Shown piece after piece: positions 5,963 to 6,419 of a stretch of DNA of 6,419 bases (position 1 is the first letter of the stretch; each line of letters starts with the position of its first letter). The position numbers and the translations under genes were made by a program. The stretch covers positions 1 through 6,419 of the forward strand of contig JAUWMN010000103.1 in the NCBI GenBank assembly GCA_030613165.1. The letters are read 5' to 3'. The DNA comes from Desulfobacterales bacterium (GTDB taxonomy: Bacteria; Desulfobacterota; Desulfobacteria; Desulfobacterales; C00003106). Under the pieces are notes generated by a model. The model was given only the letters and a program-made list of their open reading frames with translations. It was not told the origin of the DNA and made no database searches.

Positions 5963-6419
5963 TTATTGTTTCATTGCGTGCAATTGGACGATTTCGAGAA
6001 TAAGCTCCGCGCTGTGTACCATATCGTTGAGCCGGACAGATTCCCTCACGGTATGCATATCGCGCATACCGGTGCCGAGCACTCCTGTCACAATACCGTT
6101 TCCGGCAAAGATGTTGGCGTCGCTTCCTCCACCGCTTGTTTTACAAGCTAACTGATACCCTTTCCTGTCTGCCGCCTCACGAGCCAGTTGGACTACAGGG
6201 TGTTCTTCAGATACATTTATATGCGAAAAATCTAATTTTACTGATATGTCGACCTTTGGAAGTTCGTCATCAGAAGGGGAATTCTTCTTGTAGGCGGCAA
6301 CTTCATGTTCAAAGGCTGCTACGATCTTCTTGGTCTCTTCTTCCAGTCTATTAACATCATGGCTTCGGACTTCACCTTCTACCGTCACCAGGTCAGGTAC
6401 AATATTGGTAGCCTTACCT
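5963..6419 (-). CDS. PepT-like M20-family metallopeptidase, C-terminal part (runs off window)
   Basis: The frame is open to the window edge (last full codon 6418-6416), so only the C-terminal 151 residues are seen; a GTG at 6388 is internal, not the start. The visible part begins ATNIVPDLVTVEGEVRSHD, the strand that enters the second half of the M20 dimerisation/lid domain. It continues with VDISVKLDFSHINVSEEHPVV and then TSGGGSDANIFAGNGI, and ends with VLGTGMRDMHTVRESVRLND. The His in MHTVRE is in the position of the conserved late metal-ligand His of M20 enzymes. These motifs fit the peptidase T-like subgroup (zinc-dependent exopeptidases on small peptides). Substrate cannot be judged. The stop lies 9 bp before larC, so the two are probably co-transcribed. 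Confidence 0.85.
   Translation of the reverse strand, partial: GKATNIVPDLVTVEGEVRSHDVNRLEEETKKIVAAFEHEVAAYKKNSPSDDELPKVDISVKLDFSHINVSEEHPVVQLAREAADRKGYQLACKTSGGGSDANIFAGNGIVTGVLGTGMRDMHTVRESVRLNDMVHSAELILEIVQLHAMKQ

Overview
The window looks like a chromosomal segment from an anaerobic or environmental Gram-negative bacterium, most plausibly a deltaproteobacterium (Desulfobacterota) or a neighbouring phylum. This rests on the gene order M20 peptidase - larC - pgpA - cinA - thpR - recA - alaS, on mid-range GC, and on several families of short intergenic repeats of a kind common in such genomes. No rRNA or other taxon marker is present, so the placement is an inference.

Region by region. The minus strand carries one housekeeping gene string, read from right to left. 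It holds the C-terminal part of a PepT-like M20 metallopeptidase (5963-6419, cut by the window), larC (4781-5953, nickel-pincer cofactor assembly), pgpA (4319-4774, phosphatidylglycerol synthesis) and a stand-alone CinA C-terminal/PncC amidohydrolase (3788-4267). After an interruption come thpR (1702-2280, 2',3'-cyclic phosphodiesterase of the 2H family), recA (426-1466) and the N-terminal 143 codons of alaS (1-429, cut by the window). Spacing is tight for M20-larC-pgpA (9 and 6 bp) and recA-alaS (4-bp overlap). The cinA/thpR and thpR/recA junctions are loose.

The interruption (about 2281-3787) is the accessory part. It is a two-gene plus-strand cassette: a winged-helix protein fused to a minimal nucleotidyltransferase (MNT) domain, followed with a 23-bp overlap by a small HEPN-like protein. 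This is the layout of MNT/HEPN toxin-antitoxin modules. Just before the first start codon lie two abutting 21-bp inverted repeats (TTGTATG-N7-CATACAA type) that overlap a plausible promoter, so autoregulation by the winged-helix domain is likely. The HEPN protein keeps the Arg and the terminal Tyr of the RX4HXY signature but has Tyr where the catalytic His should be.

The third theme is repeats at gene boundaries. A 186-bp nested inverted-repeat element fills the thpR-recA gap. A 14-bp tandem duplication supplies the thpR start codon and its next four codons. An array of five 7-bp units contains the pgpA stop codon and lies just upstream of cinA. A credible sigma-70-type promoter (2336-2364) lies upstream of thpR and may drive thpR-recA-alaS now that the cassette separates them from the upstream genes. 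No RNA genes, CRISPR array, complete insertion sequence or convincing intrinsic terminator was found.
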